Assembly (NCBI GenBank): GCA_910584915.1 | Contig: CAJUDM010000025.1 | Location: 1-64,000 of the forward strand | Length of the DNA stretch: 64,000 nt | Reading direction: 5' to 3' | From: an uncultured Lachnospiraceae bacterium | GTDB lineage: Bacteria > Bacillota > Clostridia > Lachnospirales > Lachnospiraceae | Part shown: piece after piece, positions 25,212-33,315 of the stretch | Numbering within the stretch: the stretch's first letter is position 1 | Layout: the number at the start of each line of letters is the position of its first letter | Position numbers and translations under genes: made by a program | The notes under the pieces: model-generated | Seen by the model: only the letters and a program-made list of their open reading frames with translations | Told to the model about the DNA's origin: nothing | The model's database searches: none

Positions 25212-26222
25212 ATGAAAAAGGAGAAAAAACTTATTGCACTGCTGCTCTGCGTTGTGATGCTTTTTGGCACCGCTGCAGTACTGACAGGATGCGGTTCGAG
25301 TGAAACGGCAGCTACAGGGGATAAAACCCATGTGGTGCTCAATGAGGTGGCACACTCCATCTTTTACGCGCCCATGTATGTGGCGATCGAGGAAGGCTAT
25401 TTTGAGGAGGAAGGGCTGGATGTGGAGCTGGTGACCGGCTACGGCGCCGACAAGACCATGACCGCCCTGCTGTCCGGCGAGGCCGATATCGGCTTTATGG
25501 GAGCGGAGGCAACGATCTACAGTTACGCCGAGGGTGTGGAAGATTCCGCCATGAACTTCGCCCAGCTCACCCAGCGCGCCGGCAACTTCCTTGTGGCGAG
25601 AGAACCCATCGATGATTTTTCGTGGGATATGTTGAAAGGAAAAGATGTGCTCGGCGGGCGCGCGGGCGGTATGCCGGAGATGGTCTTTGAATACATCCTC
25701 TCCAAGAACAATATCGATAAATCCGAGGTGAACATCGACCAGTCCATCGATTTCGGTTCCACCGCCGCGGCGTTTTCGGGCGGGCAGGGGGAATTTACCG
25801 TGGAATTCGAGCCCCATGCCACCTCCCTCGAGTTAAAGGGCGACGGCTACGTGGTAGCCTCCCTCGGTGAAGCCTCCGGCTATGTTCCCTACACCTCCTT
25901 CGCCGCGAAGAAGAGCTATATCGAGAAAAACCCCGAAGTCATCCAGGCGTTCACAAACGCCCTGCAAAAAGGCATGGACTACTGCGCCGGGCACAGTTCC
26001 AAGGAGATCGCCAAAGCGATCAGCCCTCAGTTTGCGGAGACAGATATGGAGACATTGGAGATCATCGTAGAGCGCTATGCGGCTCAGGACACATGGAAGA
26101 CAGATCCCGCCTTTGAGAAAGAGGCATTCGACCTGCTGCAGAATATTCTGATGGATGCCGGGGAACTGGATGCCGCGCTCCCCTACGAGGAACTGGTGAC
26201 GACAGAGTTTGTGAAAAAATAA
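25212..26222 (+). CDS. ABC transporter substrate-binding lipoprotein (NMT1/SsuA-like)
   Basis: A 336-residue lipoprotein: signal ending LTGC, then an NMT1/THI5-type periplasmic-binding fold (NEVAHSIFYAPMYVAIEEGYFEEEGLDV, TALLSGEADIGFMGAEATI). These bind thiamine precursors, sulfonates, nitrate or similar small molecules. The permease and ATPase genes that normally follow are absent; a strong hairpin ends the unit. It therefore depends on transporter parts encoded elsewhere. Ligand cannot be assigned. A Glu-rich mature region and AATCT-free start with GGGAGAATCT before the ATG support the start. Confidence 0.9.
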   Translation: MKKEKKLIALLLCVVMLFGTAAVLTGCGSSETAATGDKTHVVLNEVAHSIFYAPMYVAIEEGYFEEEGLDVELVTGYGADKTMTALLSGEADIGFMGAEATIYSYAEGVEDSAMNFAQLTQRAGNFLVAREPIDDFSWDMLKGKDVLGGRAGGMPEMVFEYILSKNNIDKSEVNIDQSIDFGSTAAAFSGGQGEFTVEFEPHATSLELKGDGYVVASLGEASGYVPYTSFAAKKSYIEKNPEVIQAFTNALQKGMDYCAGHSSKEIAKAISPQFAETDMETLEIIVERYAAQDTWKTDPAFEKEAFDLLQNILMDAGELDAALPYEELVTTEFVKK

Positions 26223-26284
26223 AAACAAAAAAATACCGGCAATATCACCGATATCATACCATGACAGGTATAATAGAAACATTT

Positions 26285-26322
26285 CGGGAGCTGCCATACG
26301 GCTTTTGCCGCGGCAGCTCCCG
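26285..26322. terminator. Bidirectional terminator-like hairpin
   Basis: CGGGAGCTGCC (26285-26295) pairs perfectly with GGCAGCTCCCG (26312-26322), with a further GGC/GCC stem inside. It separates the substrate-binding gene from the convergent isomerase gene. No long U-tract is seen. Confidence 0.65.
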
Positions 26323-26335
26323 TCTGTTATGTGAG

Positions 26336-27571
26336 CTATGACATCTCCCTCTTAACCGCCAGCGCGATCGAAAGCTCCGGCGCGCTGTACGGGATCAGCA
26401 CAGCCTGCAGCGCATGGTAGATATCGCATTTTCCGGACCATACCGTCCCCGACACCTGATTGTCGCGGTCGAGCTGATGGAACCAGGAACCGTTCACATG
26501 ATCCAGCACCTTCTCGTCCAGATACTGCATGAATTCCGCGTATGCCGACGCATATTCCTGTTTCCCCGTCACCCGGTAGAGTACCACCGCGGTGTTGATC
26601 GCCTCCGCCAGCGTCCAGTGCATCCTCTCATGCACGATCGGCGCCCCGTCCCAGCCTGTTGTATAACAGATACCCGGCGCTCCGTCCGCGTTCCAGGCAT
26701 CTTCCACGGCACGCTTAAACAGCGCCTCCGCCGCCTCTATGTAGGGACGCATCCCCTCCTTATCCTCCCCGTATGTGGACAACGCCCACTGGGTGATCAG
26801 CCTCCCCCATTCCAGCCCGTGCCCGGGCGTCGCACCGTAGGGCTTGAACGGATCATCCGGCTTCTCTTTGTTTTTCTCAAGATCCGGCTCCCAGTCCTTT
26901 GTATAATGCTCCGGTATCCTCCAGTTGTTCTCCTTCGCCCAGCCGATCACATGGTCGATGATACGCCCTGCGCGCACTCTGTACTCTTCCTTCCCGGCGA
27001 TATCCGCCACCGCCAGAAACGCCTCCACCGAGTGCATATTGGCGTTCAGTCCGCGGTAATCATCCATCACCGTAAATTCCGTGTTCCAGTTATCGGAGGA
27101 AAGCCCCTGCTCCTCGTTCCAGTAGTATGTATCGTAAGCCTCAAGCGCCTCAGCGAGAAGTTCCTTTGCGCCTTCCCTCCCCGCCAGATAAGCGGAAGCT
27201 GCCGCCAGGATCACAAAAGCGTGGGCGTAGCACTGCTTGCCGGGCAGGATGCTTCCGTCCGCCTTAAGCCCCTCATACCAACCGCCGTTCGCCTTATCCC
27301 TCAGCTCTCCCTTCAATCCTTTAAGCGCGGCATCCACCAGCTCTTTGCTCCCCTCATGTCCCAGAAAAGAACCGATGCTGTAAACATGCGCCATACGGCA
27401 GGTCACATACGCCTCCCTGTTTTTCTCTTTCCAGGGCGTCCCATCGTCCCCCAGATAATAGGAACTCCCCCCGGGTGAAGGAAACCGGTGCCCGAAAGCG
27501 AGCAGCCCATCCCTGATCCCCCGCAGGAACTCCTTATTCTCCTGTGTATCGATACAGTACTTCTTTTCCAT
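26336..27571 (-). CDS. AGE-family sugar isomerase, YihS-like
   Basis: About 411 residues with the alpha6/alpha6-barrel AGE fold. It resembles E. coli YihS (sulfoquinovose/mannose isomerase) along its length: TCRMAHVYSIGSFLG, LRDKANGGWYEGL, GLNANMHSVEAFLAV, GATPGHGLEWGRL and CDIYHALQ. The active-site His positions (NMHS, PGHG, IYHA) are kept. Two Gln residues that I recall as binding the sulfonate in YihS appear replaced (WFHQLD for WWQELD; GKCDIYH for GKQDIYH), which favours a mannose/aldose isomerase. ATG at 27571 follows GGAAAGGCGGTATAAC. Upstream PHP and HAD genes run in the same direction. Confidence 0.85.
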   Translation of the reverse strand: MEKKYCIDTQENKEFLRGIRDGLLAFGHRFPSPGGSSYYLGDDGTPWKEKNREAYVTCRMAHVYSIGSFLGHEGSKELVDAALKGLKGELRDKANGGWYEGLKADGSILPGKQCYAHAFVILAAASAYLAGREGAKELLAEALEAYDTYYWNEEQGLSSDNWNTEFTVMDDYRGLNANMHSVEAFLAVADIAGKEEYRVRAGRIIDHVIGWAKENNWRIPEHYTKDWEPDLEKNKEKPDDPFKPYGATPGHGLEWGRLITQWALSTYGEDKEGMRPYIEAAEALFKRAVEDAWNADGAPGICYTTGWDGAPIVHERMHWTLAEAINTAVVLYRVTGKQEYASAYAEFMQYLDEKVLDHVNGSWFHQLDRDNQVSGTVWSGKCDIYHALQAVLIPYSAPELSIALAVKREMS

Positions 27572-27624
27572 GTTATACCGCCTTTCCTTTATATTTATAA
27601 TATTATTTCCATTCCGCCGCCGGC

Positions 27625-28344
27625 TTAACAAAACCCGATAAACCTTTTAAACTTCTCCACGGACGTATTGACGATCAGCTCCTTGTCAAACCCCGCCCGG
27701 TTTAACAGATCACAGCCCTCCCCAAAGCGCCCCACATAAAACGGATCATGGGCATCCGAACTCACGAGGACCGGCACGGAATACTCCATGCACAGCCGCA
27801 GCATCTTCCCGTAATTTTCCACACAGTTCAGACGCTTCTCCTGCTTCAAAAGAGAGCTGTTATTCACTTCCAGCGCCACATGATTCTCCTTCGCCCCGAC
27901 AACCAGCCGCTCATAGTCAAGAGGCGTATGGTCATCATCCGGATGGGACACAAAAAAGACCTTCGGGTGTTTCATGCAGGAAATCACATTGTCCGTATTT
28001 TTCTCCACCCCCGCATCCTGATAGCAGAGGCCGTGAATCCCCACGATGGCGTAATCCAGCTTTTCAACATATTTGTCCAGGGACAGCGTTCCGTCATTCA
28101 GCACATTGATCTCACACCCGTAAAGTATCTCAACGCCGTAAAGCTCTCTCGGCGCAACCCGCAGATTGGAAAAATAGACCGGCTCGCAGGTACCCGGAAT
28201 CCCCGGCGCGTGTTCGCTGATCCCCAAGAGATCCAGCCCCCTCTTTGCCGCTTCCTCAGCCATCTCCCGGATCGTGCCGTAGGCATGGCCGCTCGCGATC
28301 GTATGGGTGTGGATATCCAGCCGGAGTTCAGATACCTCTATCAT
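27625..28344 (-). CDS. PHP-domain phosphatase
   Basis: A 239-residue PHP protein similar to YcdX-type phosphatases. Metal ligands are visible in order: LDIHTHTIASGHAYGT, GISEHAPGIPG, EILYGCEINVL, IVGIHGLCYQ, VSHPDDDHTPLDY and VSSDAHDPFYVGRF. The trinuclear metal site hydrolyses phosphate monoesters in relatives. Its start overlaps the HAD gene stop by 4 bp, so the two are translationally coupled, and the YihS-like isomerase follows 53 bp later. The three may process one sugar or sugar phosphate. Confidence 0.92.
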   Translation of the reverse strand: MIEVSELRLDIHTHTIASGHAYGTIREMAEEAAKRGLDLLGISEHAPGIPGTCEPVYFSNLRVAPRELYGVEILYGCEINVLNDGTLSLDKYVEKLDYAIVGIHGLCYQDAGVEKNTDNVISCMKHPKVFFVSHPDDDHTPLDYERLVVGAKENHVALEVNNSSLLKQEKRLNCVENYGKMLRLCMEYSVPVLVSSDAHDPFYVGRFGEGCDLLNRAGFDKELIVNTSVEKFKRFIGFC

Positions 28345-29015
28345 ATCCCCGTCCCCTCTCTTCCCCGGTTCTCCCTGTTATCATACGCCCTGTCCGCACA
28401 CTCTTTATCCGCATCCGCAAGAAGCTTTTCCAGCTCTTTTTTCAGAAACTCTTCCGAGCCGTCAACCACCGTCACCGCCCGCATGCCAAGCGCCCGGGCG
28501 CCCTCCGTATTCTCCGGCCTGTCATCAAAAAACAGGCACTCCTGCGCGTTCAACTGATATTTCTCAAGCAGATGCCGATAGATCGGCGGATTCGGCTTGA
28601 TCTGATGGATCTCATAGGATATCACGCCGCCGTCCACAAACTCCCAGAAAGGCAGATCCTTAGTATGTAACGTAAACAGCTCCTCCGAATAATTGGACAG
28701 CACGTAGATGCCATAGCCCCTTTCCTTCAGCCTGCCCATCAACGCCCAGATCTTCGGCCTCTCCACCGTCATCGCTTTCCCGCTCCCGATAAACCAGCGC
28801 GCATCCGCCTCAAGATCCGGGTACTGCCTTGCAACGCTCTCTATCATCTCCTCCGTCGTGACAAGCCCCCCGTCAAAGTCAGGCCACAGGGGACTTAAAA
28901 AAAATCCCCTGCCTATCTTCTCCGCCTTCTCCTCCTCCCAGCCGGCATCCAGGCACATATCCTTCCATCTGTAGCCGATCAGGACGCTTCCTATATCAAA
29001 GACAATATTTTTCAT
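28341..29015 (-). CDS. HAD-IA family phosphatase
   Basis: A 224-residue HAD hydrolase: motif I VFDIGSVLIGY, motif II VLSNYS, motif III Lys in HQIKPNPPIY, motif IV FFDDRPENTEGA. The cap is a short helical bundle at about 15-80. Similar proteins act on hexose phosphates or alpha-D-glucose-1-phosphate (YihX-like). Translationally coupled to the PHP gene. The C-terminal tail after residue 205 is charged and variable. Downstream of nagA in the same direction by 42 bp, so it may be read with nagA. Confidence 0.9.
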   Translation of the reverse strand: MKNIVFDIGSVLIGYRWKDMCLDAGWEEEKAEKIGRGFFLSPLWPDFDGGLVTTEEMIESVARQYPDLEADARWFIGSGKAMTVERPKIWALMGRLKERGYGIYVLSNYSEELFTLHTKDLPFWEFVDGGVISYEIHQIKPNPPIYRHLLEKYQLNAQECLFFDDRPENTEGARALGMRAVTVVDGSEEFLKKELEKLLADADKECADRAYDNRENRGREGTGI

Positions 29016-29057
29016 CTATCCTCTCCACTTTTTTGTGCCTTTCCGGATATCCTTTTC

Positions 29058-30185
29058 TCACACTTTGCGAACCCCATTTTTATAGACGGCTCTGATCTCT
29101 CTCTCCGGGCTGATGACCACCAGATCTGCCGCCTTGCCCGCCTCGATGCTGCCGATCCTGTCCTCCATACGGACAGCCCTCGCCTGATGGATCGTCATAC
29201 AGGGCAGGATCTCCTCCATGCTCAGCCCGCACTTCTCCATCCAGACACCCATCTCCTTGAGCATATCCGTCGTGGAACCGGCTATCGTGCCATCCTTTAG
29301 CGTCGCCTTTCCCTCTTTTACAAAGACAGGCAATCCCCCCAGCACATACTCGCCATCCTGAAGCCCTGCGGCGCTCATGGAATCCGAGATGACCATCAGA
29401 TGCTCTCCCATCATTTTGTAGACCATCCGCATCACAGTGGGGTGGATATGGATACCGTCGCAGATCATCTCCACGTTTGCCCCCGCCGCGAAAGCCGCGC
29501 CCGGTACGCCGGGATCTCTGTGCCCCAGTCCATTCATCGCGTTGAACAGATGCGTCACTTCCGTCGCACCCGCCTCGAAAGCCTCCATAGCCTTCTCGTA
29601 ATCCGCCGCCGTATGCGCCACGGATATCACATACTCTTTACTGTTCCTCCGGATAAACTCAATGGCGCCCGGACGCTCCGGCGCCACATCCACGATCAGG
29701 AAGTTCCCCTTCGCCAGATCGTTCAGCTCGTCCATCTTCTCCTGGGACGTATCTATGATATACTGGGGATCGTGAGCGCCCTTTTTCTCCACGGAGAGGA
29801 ACGGTCCCTCCATATTGATCCCAATCAGATTATGGTTTTCTGTGCCCTCCATATATTCCCCGATGACTGCCGCCGCCTTTTTATAATCCTCGTACCCCAT
29901 GGTCATGGTCGTCCCGGCAACGGAAGTGATGCCCCTGCTGAAATAGAACGCGCACATCTTATCGATCTCTTCCTTTGTCGCCGTAGAAAAATCATAACCG
30001 ATACAGCCGTGGGTGTGCAGATCGATAAATCCCGGAACCAGAAGGTCCTCCCCCAGTTCCACCGCTTCTTCTCCCGCCAGTTCCGAAAGCCCTGCGCCGA
30101 CCTCGGTGATCTTTCCGCCCTCCGTCCTCACATCGATCTTCTCAAACTTCTCTCCTGTAAATACTTTACCACCTTTAAATAACAT
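29058..30185 (-). CDS. nagA: N-acetylglucosamine-6-phosphate deacetylase
   Basis: About 375 residues of the amidohydrolase superfamily. The metal-binding start VPGFIDLHTHGCIGYDF, GINMEGPFLSVEKKGAH, VISVAHTAADY, THLFNAMNGLGHRDPGVPG and SDSMSAAGL are all typical of NagA. It removes acetate from GlcNAc-6-P, and the divergent nagB then deaminates glucosamine-6-P to fructose-6-P. ATG at 30185 follows AGGAGGGGTATC; the frame runs further upstream without family content and crosses the nagB start, so it is rejected. Genes downstream (HAD, PHP, isomerase) could be co-transcribed. Confidence 0.96.
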   Translation of the reverse strand: MLFKGGKVFTGEKFEKIDVRTEGGKITEVGAGLSELAGEEAVELGEDLLVPGFIDLHTHGCIGYDFSTATKEEIDKMCAFYFSRGITSVAGTTMTMGYEDYKKAAAVIGEYMEGTENHNLIGINMEGPFLSVEKKGAHDPQYIIDTSQEKMDELNDLAKGNFLIVDVAPERPGAIEFIRRNSKEYVISVAHTAADYEKAMEAFEAGATEVTHLFNAMNGLGHRDPGVPGAAFAAGANVEMICDGIHIHPTVMRMVYKMMGEHLMVISDSMSAAGLQDGEYVLGGLPVFVKEGKATLKDGTIAGSTTDMLKEMGVWMEKCGLSMEEILPCMTIHQARAVRMEDRIGSIEAGKAADLVVISPEREIRAVYKNGVRKV

Positions 30186-30341
30186 GATACCCCTCCTGAC
30201 ACAATATCGTTTTTGCATACATCTGCTTTTTAAGTATAACCTAAACCTGTAAATATTACCACCATTAACTTGCTTTTCTTTCCGAAATTTGGTACTTTTA
30301 AATAAGAGCAATAAATTCCAAAAACTAAGGGAGGTTTTGAG

Positions 30342-31070
30342 ATGAGACTCTACAGAGCAAAAAACTATGAAGACATGAGCCGCAAAGCGGCAAATATCAT
30401 TTCCGCGCAGGTGATCATGAAACCTGACTGCGTGCTGGGGCTTGCCACAGGCTCCACCCCGATCGGCACCTACAAACAGCTGATCGAATGGTATGACAAA
30501 GGCGACCTGGACTTCTCCGAAGTGACCACGGTCAACCTCGATGAGTACAAAGGACTGCCCAAAGAAAACGACCAGAGTTACTACTACTTTATGCACGAGA
30601 ACCTTTTCAACCATATCAACCTGCAAAAAGGCCGCTCTTTCCTGCCCGACGGCACGGAACCCGACAGCGAGAAGGCATGCAGCAATTACAATGCCGTCAT
30701 CCGCCAGGTGGGGGGCATCGACTTACAGCTCCTCGGTATCGGCAGAAACGGCCATATCGGCTTCAATGAGCCCGATGACCACTTCTCGCTCGAAACCCAC
30801 TGTGTGGATCTGACGCCCAGCACCATCGATGCCAACAAGCGCTTCTTTGAAAAGGAAGAGGATGTGCCGCGCCAGGCTTATACAATGGGCATCAAGACCA
30901 TCATGCAGGCAAAGAAAGTCCTGCTCGTGGCAAGCGGCGAGGACAAGGCGAAAGCTCTCTACGATTCCTTCTACGGACCGGTGACGCCCTCTGTTCCCGC
31001 TTCTATCCTGCAGTATCACAAAAATGTCTATGTTGTGGCGGATGAAGCCGCGCTCAGCATGATACCTTAG
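30342..31070 (+). CDS. nagB: Glucosamine-6-phosphate deaminase
   Basis: A 242-residue enzyme converting glucosamine-6-P to fructose-6-P and ammonia. Motifs: LATGSTPIGTYKQL, TVNLDEYKGLPKENDQSYYYFMHENLF, LLGIGRNGHIGFNEP (active Asp and His regions), and YTMGIKTIMQAKKVLLVASG. AAGGGAGGTTTTGAG precedes the ATG. Divergent from nagA; the 156-bp AT-rich region between them should hold both promoters, though no clear operator palindrome was found. Expected to support growth on amino sugars such as those from mucin or peptidoglycan. Confidence 0.97.
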   Translation: MRLYRAKNYEDMSRKAANIISAQVIMKPDCVLGLATGSTPIGTYKQLIEWYDKGDLDFSEVTTVNLDEYKGLPKENDQSYYYFMHENLFNHINLQKGRSFLPDGTEPDSEKACSNYNAVIRQVGGIDLQLLGIGRNGHIGFNEPDDHFSLETHCVDLTPSTIDANKRFFEKEEDVPRQAYTMGIKTIMQAKKVLLVASGEDKAKALYDSFYGPVTPSVPASILQYHKNVYVVADEAALSMIP

Positions 31071-31154
31071 TCCGGGATAAACTTCCGTAAAGCGGGCGGT
31101 GCCTGCAAAACATGACAGCCATATTTGTATGGTCCGTCCGCAGACCAAAATTTC

Positions 31155-31180
31155 CAGCCCGCTGTGATTTCGGCGGGCTG
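31155..31180 (+). terminator. Hairpin downstream of nagB
   Basis: CAGCCCGC (31155-31162) pairs with GCGGGCTG (31173-31180) around a 10-nt loop; the T-run after it is weak. It lies 85 bp after the nagB stop. Confidence 0.55.
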
Positions 31181-31265
31181 TTGCATGCGTGAGCGTGCCC
31201 TCCGCCCGGATTTCTGCACAATGCCGTAAACCGCAAAAATAAACTCAGTCAGAAAAGGAGATACC

Positions 31266-32504
31266 ATGACCAGAACGATCGAAAATTTTTTACAGTATGT
31301 CAAAATAGACACCCAGTCCTGTGAGGCAGCAGAGACTACGCCGAGCACCGCCAAACAACACGATCTGGCAAAACTTCTCGTCACACAGCTCACAGAAATG
31401 AACGCGGCGGAGATCACCTACGATCGGGAACACTGTTATATATACGCCTCCATCCCCGCTGCCCCCGGCTTTGAGAAAAGCCCGGTCCTGGGCTTTATCG
31501 CCCATATGGACACTTCCCCCGCCGTCACCGGGAAGAATGTGAATCCCCGGATCGTAGAAAACTATGGCGGGGGCGATATCCTGTTAAATGACGCCGAACA
31601 GATTTTCCTCTCCCCCTCCGATTTTCCGGAACTGGAAGCGCTCCGGGGACAGGACCTGATCGTCACGGACGGAACGACGCTGCTTGGCGCCGACGACAAG
31701 GCGGGCGTTGCCGAGATCATGGCGATGGCGGAGCACCTTCTCACCCATCCCGAGATTCCCCACGGAAAGATCCGGATCGGCTTTACCCCCGATGAAGAAG
31801 TCGGGCAGGGGGCGGATCATTTTGATGTGGCGCTTTTCGGCGCGAACTTTGCCTACACCGTGGACGGCGGAGAGCTCGGAGAACTGGAGGACGAAACCTT
31901 CAACGCGGCGGGCGCAAAACTGATCGTCCACGGCCGCAATGTGCATCCCGGCAGCGCCAAGGGGAAGATGGTGAACTCCATCCTGATCGCCCAGGAATTC
32001 CAGAACCTTCTGCCCGCATTCCCGAACCCCATGTACACCGAGGGCAGAGAGGGCTTTTTCCATCTCGATAACATAAACGGGAACGTGGAGGAGACAACGG
32101 CGGAATATATTATCAGAGACCATGACAGGACACTGTTTGAACAGAAAAAAGAACTGTTTCGCGCCTGCGCGGACTTTCTGAACCGGAAATACGGGGAGGC
32201 TACCGTGACCGTGGAGATGGAGGATTCCTACTACAATATGAAGGAAGCCATCGCTCCCCACCCCCATCTGATGGAAAACGCCTGTGAGATCCTCCGCGAA
32301 CTGGGCGTGGAACCGAAGATCAATCCTGTCAGGGGCGGCACCGACGGCTCCCGGCTCTCCTACATGGGACTGCCCTGCCCGAACCTCTGTACCGGCGGCG
32401 GAAATTACCACAGCCGCTTCGAGTACGCCTGCGTCCAGTCCATGGAAAAGGTGACCGAACTGCTGATCAGGCTGGCAGTGCGGTACAAGGACGCAGCGCT
32501 TTGA
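31266..32504 (+). CDS. pepT: Peptidase T (tripeptide aminopeptidase)
   Basis: A 412-residue M20 metallopeptidase removing the N-terminal residue from tripeptides. Zinc-site motifs: GFIAHMDTSPAVTG, LLGADDKAGVAEIMAM, FTPDEEVGQGADHFDV, AYTVDGGELGELEDETF and the late VRGGTDGSRLSYMGLPCPN. Length and C-terminal NYHSRFEYACVQSM match PepT rather than PepV. AGAAAAGGAGATACC precedes the ATG. It is a single gene, bounded by hairpins on both sides. Confidence 0.95.
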   Translation: MTRTIENFLQYVKIDTQSCEAAETTPSTAKQHDLAKLLVTQLTEMNAAEITYDREHCYIYASIPAAPGFEKSPVLGFIAHMDTSPAVTGKNVNPRIVENYGGGDILLNDAEQIFLSPSDFPELEALRGQDLIVTDGTTLLGADDKAGVAEIMAMAEHLLTHPEIPHGKIRIGFTPDEEVGQGADHFDVALFGANFAYTVDGGELGELEDETFNAAGAKLIVHGRNVHPGSAKGKMVNSILIAQEFQNLLPAFPNPMYTEGREGFFHLDNINGNVEETTAEYIIRDHDRTLFEQKKELFRACADFLNRKYGEATVTVEMEDSYYNMKEAIAPHPHLMENACEILRELGVEPKINPVRGGTDGSRLSYMGLPCPNLCTGGGNYHSRFEYACVQSMEKVTELLIRLAVRYKDAAL

Positions 32505-32540
32505 TCCGACCGGGAGCCAATGCCGTAAAGTTAAAACTAC

Positions 32541-32625
32541 CGGACGCCGTGAGGAACATCAAATGCTCCGTCGCCAAGCTTTTTAACGGGTTCCTTGAGT
32601 ATTTGGTGTTCCACACGGCCGGATT
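32541..32625. repeat. Long imperfect stem-loop downstream of pepT
   Basis: GGAACATCAAATGCTC pairs with GAGTATTTGGTGTTCC over 16 bp with two wobble positions, and outer CCGG...GTG pairs with CAC...CCGG, closing an ~85-nt structure. It sits between convergent genes and may be a terminator or a mobile palindromic unit. A related CCGGACGCC...AGCA segment occurs near 35545. Confidence 0.6.
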
Positions 32626-32633
32626 AAGAGTTT

Positions 32634-32673
32634 AACTAAACGCCCATGCAGCCGGAATTGCACCGCCATAAAT
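32634..32673. repeat. Dispersed 40-bp repeat, copy 2
   Basis: It matches 4858-4897 at 38 of 40 positions in the same orientation. Here it lies directly after the stem-loop at 32541-32625, between convergent genes. Confidence 0.7.
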
Positions 32674-32691
32674 GATTGAAGGTTGAGACTT

Positions 32692-33060
32692 TTACTGCCT
32701 GTCCGTCCCGGTCTGTCCCTGCATGGCGCGCACAAAAGGCTCCGGATCTTTCCGCATCCGCAGAAGGCTGTTAAATGCCATCAGCAGCATCTTATCCTTG
32801 TTCAGCCGCATGTCCGCCACATCCTGGTCCATGACCGCCCGGAAGTGATCGATCTGAAAGACCATCAGATCCACCAGCCCGTACCCTTCTATCTTTACCT
32901 TGCAGAGAAAATCCTGATGTTCCAAATAGTAGACAAACTCCTCATAAATCTCCTCATCCGCCTTCAGCCTTCCCCAGAAGTCCTGAAAAAACGCTTCATC
33001 CGCCCCCGCATACCGGCACAGCGCCTCCGCCCATGCGTAAGCTCTTTCCTCTTCTCTCAT
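32692..33060 (-). CDS. 122-residue protein of unknown function
   Basis: A soluble, helical, acidic protein (MREEERAYAWAEALCRYAGADEAFFQDFWGRL... ending PFVRAMQGQTGTDRQ). It has conserved-looking aromatic and acidic positions (YEEFVYYLEHQDFLCKVKIEGY, LVDLMVFQIDHFRAVMD) but no catalytic signature or membrane segment. The ATG at 33060 is used because GGAGATTAAG precedes it; upstream in-frame ATG codons fall inside the structured leader. That leader contains a hairpin whose 9-nt loop is exactly complementary to the bases just before this ribosome binding site, so translation may be regulated. No family recognised. Confidence 0.75.
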   Translation of the reverse strand: MREEERAYAWAEALCRYAGADEAFFQDFWGRLKADEEIYEEFVYYLEHQDFLCKVKIEGYGLVDLMVFQIDHFRAVMDQDVADMRLNKDKMLLMAFNSLLRMRKDPEPFVRAMQGQTGTDRQ

Positions 33061-33073
33061 CTTAATCTCCATT

Positions 33074-33197
33074 CCGGAGCGTTTTACGCGACGGGGCGGC
33101 GCAAATATCAAATTTGCGTCTGCCATCCTACAAATTTGTGACGCTCCGGCACAAATTTGCGTGTGATAAAATCAGCTATCAAGCTGATTTTTCACAC
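33074..33197 (-). promoter_or_regulatory. Structured leader with loop-to-tail pseudoknot potential
   Basis: On the minus strand: hairpin 33197-33161; then CAAATTTGTG (33159-33150)/CACAAATTTG (33140-33131), a perfect 10-bp stem with loop CCGGAGCGT (33149-33141); then hairpin CGCAAAT/ATTTGCG (33118-33100); then ACGCTCCGG (33082-33074), the exact 9-nt complement of the loop. The tail ends 13 nt before the start codon and abuts the GGAATGGAG ribosome binding region. Pairing would form an H-type pseudoknot and could block initiation. Confidence 0.6.
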
Positions 33198-33315
33198 TAT
33201 ATATCCTCCTGTCTGTCACAAACTGTCCGCGGCGCACCGCATCATTCCTCTCGCATTTTTCTCCAACCTGTGATAAGATATCCTTGTCAAACAGGCAGAG
33301 AAAGGAACACTTATC

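Noticed and set aside
26336..27571. Sulfoquinovose degradation locus
   Set aside because: Only the isomerase is YihS-like; no sulfo-sugar kinase, aldolase, transaldolase or sulfonate exporter is adjacent, and two presumed sulfonate-contact residues are changed.
30186..30626. Upstream extension of nagA to 522 codons
   Set aside because: It runs antisense through the nagB start; NagA sequence begins at 30185 after AGGAGGGG.
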